Position numbers and translations under genes: made by a program
Notes under the pieces: model-generated
What the model saw: only the letters and a program-made list of their open reading frames with translations
What the model was told of the DNA's origin: nothing
Database searches by the model: none
From: Eubacterium sp.
Lineage (GTDB): Bacteria; Bacillota_A; Clostridia; Lachnospirales; Lachnospiraceae
NCBI GenBank assembly: GCA_023663915.1
Contig: JAMPGN010000223.1
Coordinates: forward strand, 1-6,834
Direction of reading: 5' to 3'
DNA: 6,834 nt
In this document: positions 4,245 to 6,834 of the stretch, in pieces
Layout of the letters: every line of letters begins with the position of its first letter
Position numbering within the stretch: the first letter of the stretch is position 1

Positions 4245-6834
4245 ATGTTGGGAAAATTCAGCGTTAAAAAACCATACACCGTTTTAGTCGCGGTCATTCT
4301 GGTGATTGTCCTCGGTGTGGTATCCTTTACCAAAATGTCTACGGATCTGTTACCGAGTATCAGTCTGCCCTATGTCATCATCATGACGCCCTATCCGGGA
4401 GCCAGTCCGGAGACCGTGGAAATGGTCGTGACCAAACCGGTAGAGGCATCCATGGCGACGGTGAGCAATATTGAAGGAGTCAGTTCCGTTTCCAGCGAGA
4501 ATTATTCCACGGTGATTCTGGAATTTGCACAATCGACGGATATGAATGCAGTGTCTCTGGAAATTAGGGAAAATCTGGATCAGATCAAAAGTTATTGGGA
4601 TGATTCTGTTGGAAGTCCGATTATTATGAAGTTGAATCCCGATATGCTCCCGGTCATGATCGCGGCGGTCGGAAATACGGCGATGACGGACGCGCAGGTG
4701 AGCGATATGACACAGAATCTTATCATTCCGGAGCTGGAAAGCATTGAGGGTGTTGCTTCTGCCAGCGCTACCGGATTGTTTGAGGAGAGCGTAAACGTCA
4801 TTATAAGGCAGGAAAAGATCGATGTGATCAACGAACAGGTTTTTGCTTATATCGACGAAGAAATGAAAGATGCCGAGCAGGAACTTGCCGATGGAAGGCA
4901 AGAAATTTATGACGGACAGGAAGAACTTGCCGAGGCGAGAACGGAGCTGGAAGACAGCAAGCAGGAGTTGGCGGATAGTCAGTTGGAGCTTGATGAGAAT
5001 ACCGCTGAATTGGAGGAAAACCGACAGAAGTTAGAGGATGGGAAAGCCGAGATTGCTGAGAATAAGGCGAAGCTGGAAGAAGGGAAAACGGAACTTGCCA
5101 ATAAAAAGACTGAGACGACGGCACAGCTTGCTGCGGCGGAGACACAGCTTTTGACAGCGAAGTCGGACTTAGAAGCGAGTAAAATGCATCTGACGCTGGA
5201 AATCGCAACGGCGACGGCGACGATCCAGACTTCGCAGAATATGATTAATCAGATTGATGCCGGATTGGCACAGGCGGAACCAGCAGTGGCGGCAATAAAT
5301 AGTATAGAAGGAATTCTCTCGATATTACCTGAGAGTAATGATCAGAATAATGTTGATAATATACTCATCGATGACGTCATTCAGGATTCGGAAAAGAGGG
5401 CGGCGATTGCTGCTCTTATGCAGATGGAAGATATCAGTGGAATGACTGTTGGTACGGTTAGAGCTGGACTTAATCTTAGCAAGGAAAGTATGAATAATGC
5501 CTTGGCGTCTGTAGGTGGAGTTGCTGGCATTGATAGTATGAAAGAACAGCGTGCCCAGCTCGCCGCCACCGTCCAAATGCAGCAGGCAACCGTTTCCGCA
5601 ATGGAATCCCAGCTTCCAGCGATTGAAGAAAATATATCCAAACTGGACAGTGCTCTTGATCAGGTGTATCAGGGCAATCTGACGGCGGCGATCGAATTTG
5701 CCAATGCGCAGACGACGATCACGGTCGGGGAGTTACAGTTGACGACAGCCGAGACACAGTTGGAAGCGAGTGAGAAACAGTTAGAAGCCGGGCTGGAACA
5801 GTTAGAAGCCGGACAGGAGCAGATCGACTCCGCCTGGGAGCAGATCAAAGAAGGTGAAGAACAGCTTAACGAGTCAGCCGAGCAGCTAAAAGACGCCCTA
5901 CAGCAGATTGCGGACGGAGAGGCGGAACTGGAAGAGGCAAGAGAAGATGCTTACAATCAGGCGGATATGAACGATATCCTCACGGTGGATACCGTCAAAT
6001 CCCTTCTGGCGGCACAGAACTTTTCCATGCCTGCGGGCTATGTAACGGAAGAGGGAATCGACTATCTGGTCAGAGTGGGCGATAAGCCGGAGGACGTGGA
6101 AGAACTCAAGAGAATGCCGCTTTTGAATCCTGAGATGGACGGTGTGGATGTTATTACGCTGGGAGATGTGGCGGATGTGTTCATGACGGACAATTCGGAT
6201 GAAATTTATGCGAATGTAAACGGCGCGCCCGGCATCATGATTACCATACAGAAACAGACCGGATATTCTACGGGTGATGTCTCCGACAGGATTTTGGAAA
6301 AATTCGAGGAATTAAAGGAAGAGAATGAAGATCTGATCCTCATTACCCTGATGGATCAGGGCATTTACATAGATCTTGTCATGGATTCCATCATCAATAA
6401 TGTGTTGTTCGGTGCGATCCTTGCCGTGCTGATCCTGATCTTGTTCTTAAAGGACTGGCGTCCCACGGCGGTGGTTGCGTGCTCTATTCCGATCAGTATT
6501 ATTACGGCGATTGTCTGCATGTATTTCAGCGGCGTAACGCTGAATGTTATCTCGCTGTCGGGTCTGGCGCTTGGAGTCGGTATGCTGGTGGATAACTCTA
6601 TCGTTGTGATTGAAAACATTTTCAGACTGCGAAGCGAAGGATACTCGGCGAAGGAGGCGGCGATCAAAGGCGCGGGCGAAGTGGCGGGAGCGATCATGGC
6701 TTCTACCTTGACGACGGTCTGTGTGTTCCTTCCGATTGTTTTTACGGAAGGTATCACCAGACAATTATTTGTGGATATGGGACTCACGATTGCATATTCC
6801 CTGTTTGCCAGCCTGTTGATTGCGTTGACCGTAG
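4245..6834 (+). CDS. RND-family efflux permease with long coiled-coil insertion (3' end beyond window)
   Basis: Proton-driven export pump of the AcrB/HAE-1 type in the cytoplasmic membrane; substrate unknown. I translated it by hand: 863 codons from ATG 4245 with no stop up to the window edge, so the C-terminal half is missing. Seen in order: TM1 (about residues 11-29); a pore-domain start with YPGASPETVE (50-59); a second pore segment with NPDMLPVMIAAV; then an insertion of about 370 residues (roughly 205-577). The AcrB-like fold resumes at VDTVKSLLAAQN, which matches the LTPVDVITAIKAQN segment I recall for AcrB, and continues through LGDVADV to a TM bundle from about 710. The proton-relay helix carries GMLVDNSIVVIEN with D783, where AcrB has D407 and D408; the second Asp is Asn here. 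The start is supported by AAGAGGAG 9 nt upstream and a consensus promoter. It is the first gene of its unit, with no adaptor gene before it. The RND identity is certain; the role is inferred. Confidence 0.95.
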   Translation, partial: MLGKFSVKKPYTVLVAVILVIVLGVVSFTKMSTDLLPSISLPYVIIMTPYPGASPETVEMVVTKPVEASMATVSNIEGVSSVSSENYSTVILEFAQSTDMNAVSLEIRENLDQIKSYWDDSVGSPIIMKLNPDMLPVMIAAVGNTAMTDAQVSDMTQNLIIPELESIEGVASASATGLFEESVNVIIRQEKIDVINEQVFAYIDEEMKDAEQELADGRQEIYDGQEELAEARTELEDSKQELADSQLELDENTAELEENRQKLEDGKAEIAENKAKLEEGKTELANKKTETTAQLAAAETQLLTAKSDLEASKMHLTLEIATATATIQTSQNMINQIDAGLAQAEPAVAAINSIEGILSILPESNDQNNVDNILIDDVIQDSEKRAAIAALMQMEDISGMTVGTVRAGLNLSKESMNNALASVGGVAGIDSMKEQRAQLAATVQMQQATVSAMESQLPAIEENISKLDSALDQVYQGNLTAAIEFANAQTTITVGELQLTTAETQLEASEKQLEAGLEQLEAGQEQIDSAWEQIKEGEEQLNESAEQLKDALQQIADGEAELEEAREDAYNQADMNDILTVDTVKSLLAAQNFSMPAGYVTEEGIDYLVRVGDKPEDVEELKRMPLLNPEMDGVDVITLGDVADVFMTDNSDEIYANVNGAPGIMITIQKQTGYSTGDVSDRILEKFEELKEENEDLILITLMDQGIYIDLVMDSIINNVLFGAILAVLILILFLKDWRPTAVVACSIPISIITAIVCMYFSGVTLNVISLSGLALGVGMLVDNSIVVIENIFRLRSEGYSAKEAAIKGAGEVAGAIMASTLTTVCVFLPIVFTEGITRQLFVDMGLTIAYSLFASLLIALTV
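4881..5111 (+). repeat. Heptad repeat, first coiled-coil arm of the RND insertion
   Basis: Eleven consecutive seven-residue units (residues 213-289) follow the pattern [E/K]-[L/I]-x-[D/E/N]-[G/S/N/A/K]-x-x, for example ELADGRQ, EIYDGQE, KLEDGKA and KLEEGKT. The register never slips, a sign of a continuous helix. Less regular but still helical, Ala/Thr-rich sequence extends the arm to about residue 350. The pattern resembles the ELxxG repeats of YhgE/Pip and some MMPL-like proteins of Gram-positive bacteria. Confidence 0.9.
5757..5945 (+). repeat. Heptad repeat, second coiled-coil arm of the RND insertion
   Basis: Nine consecutive units (residues 505-567) follow [Q/E]-[L/I]-x-x-[G/S/A]-x-x, for example QLEASEK, QLEAGLE, QIKEGEE and QIADGEA. 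Gln at the first position replaces most of the Glu/Lys of the first arm, so the two arms are complementary rather than identical. Helical sequence precedes it from about residue 432. Two neighbouring units also share a 16-bp DNA direct repeat, suggesting recent duplication. Confidence 0.88.

Noticed and set aside
4350..4901. Long open frame on the reverse strand (183 codons)
   Set aside because: It lies wholly inside the RND gene, whose forward frame is open for 863 codons and clearly homologous to AcrB. The reverse translation is His/Arg-rich and low in sense, typical of a shadow frame.
4881..5945. CRISPR array or DNA tandem repeat
   Set aside because: The periodicity is at the protein level (seven residues) in an open frame; apart from one 16-bp pair the DNA units are not identical and there are no spacers.
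6365..6787. Reverse-strand open frames near the window end
   Set aside because: They overlap the transmembrane part of the RND gene in antisense and show no recognisable protein features or ribosome binding site.

Overview
The window looks like ordinary chromosome from a Gram-positive anaerobe of the Clostridia, most probably Lachnospiraceae. The grounds are moderate GC content, strong AGGAGG-type ribosome binding sites, frequent GTG/TTG start options, a consensus sigma-A promoter, U-tract terminators, and protein styles typical of that group (an acidic-linker lipoprotein and an RND pump carrying heptad repeats). The genus cannot be fixed from this sequence. All genes seen are on the + strand.

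Layout. Positions 1-53 are the 3' end of a tmRNA gene (ssrA), entering from outside the window. Positions 161-715 encode a small single-pass membrane protein of unknown function. It is followed by hairpins (744-800), one of which looks like an intrinsic terminator. A two-component system comes next: an OmpR/PhoB-type response regulator (937-1614) and a membrane sensor histidine kinase (1622-3100), 7 nt apart. After a 60-nt gap holding a strong hairpin without a U-tract comes a lipoprotein gene (3161-3892), probably co-transcribed with the kinase. The 352-nt gap 3893-4244 holds two tandem intrinsic terminators, then a near-consensus promoter, then a 20-bp palindrome shaped like a TetR-family operator. 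Together they isolate and control the last gene.

The last gene (4245 to beyond the window end) is open for 863 codons without a stop. It encodes an RND (AcrB/HAE-1 type) efflux permease. The unusual part is an insertion of about 370 residues in the first extracytoplasmic loop. It is built of two long heptad-repeat arms separated by a non-repetitive tip, and it sits at the point where the AcrB docking domain would begin. No adaptor (MFP) gene lies upstream. My inference is that the insertion forms a long antiparallel hairpin projecting into the cell wall, possibly replacing a separate adaptor protein. This is the item most worth following up.

Working together: the regulator, kinase and lipoprotein probably form one envelope-sensing unit. 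The pump is a separate transcription unit, probably repressed by a TetR-family protein encoded outside this window. Nothing in the sequence directly links the two-component system to the pump.
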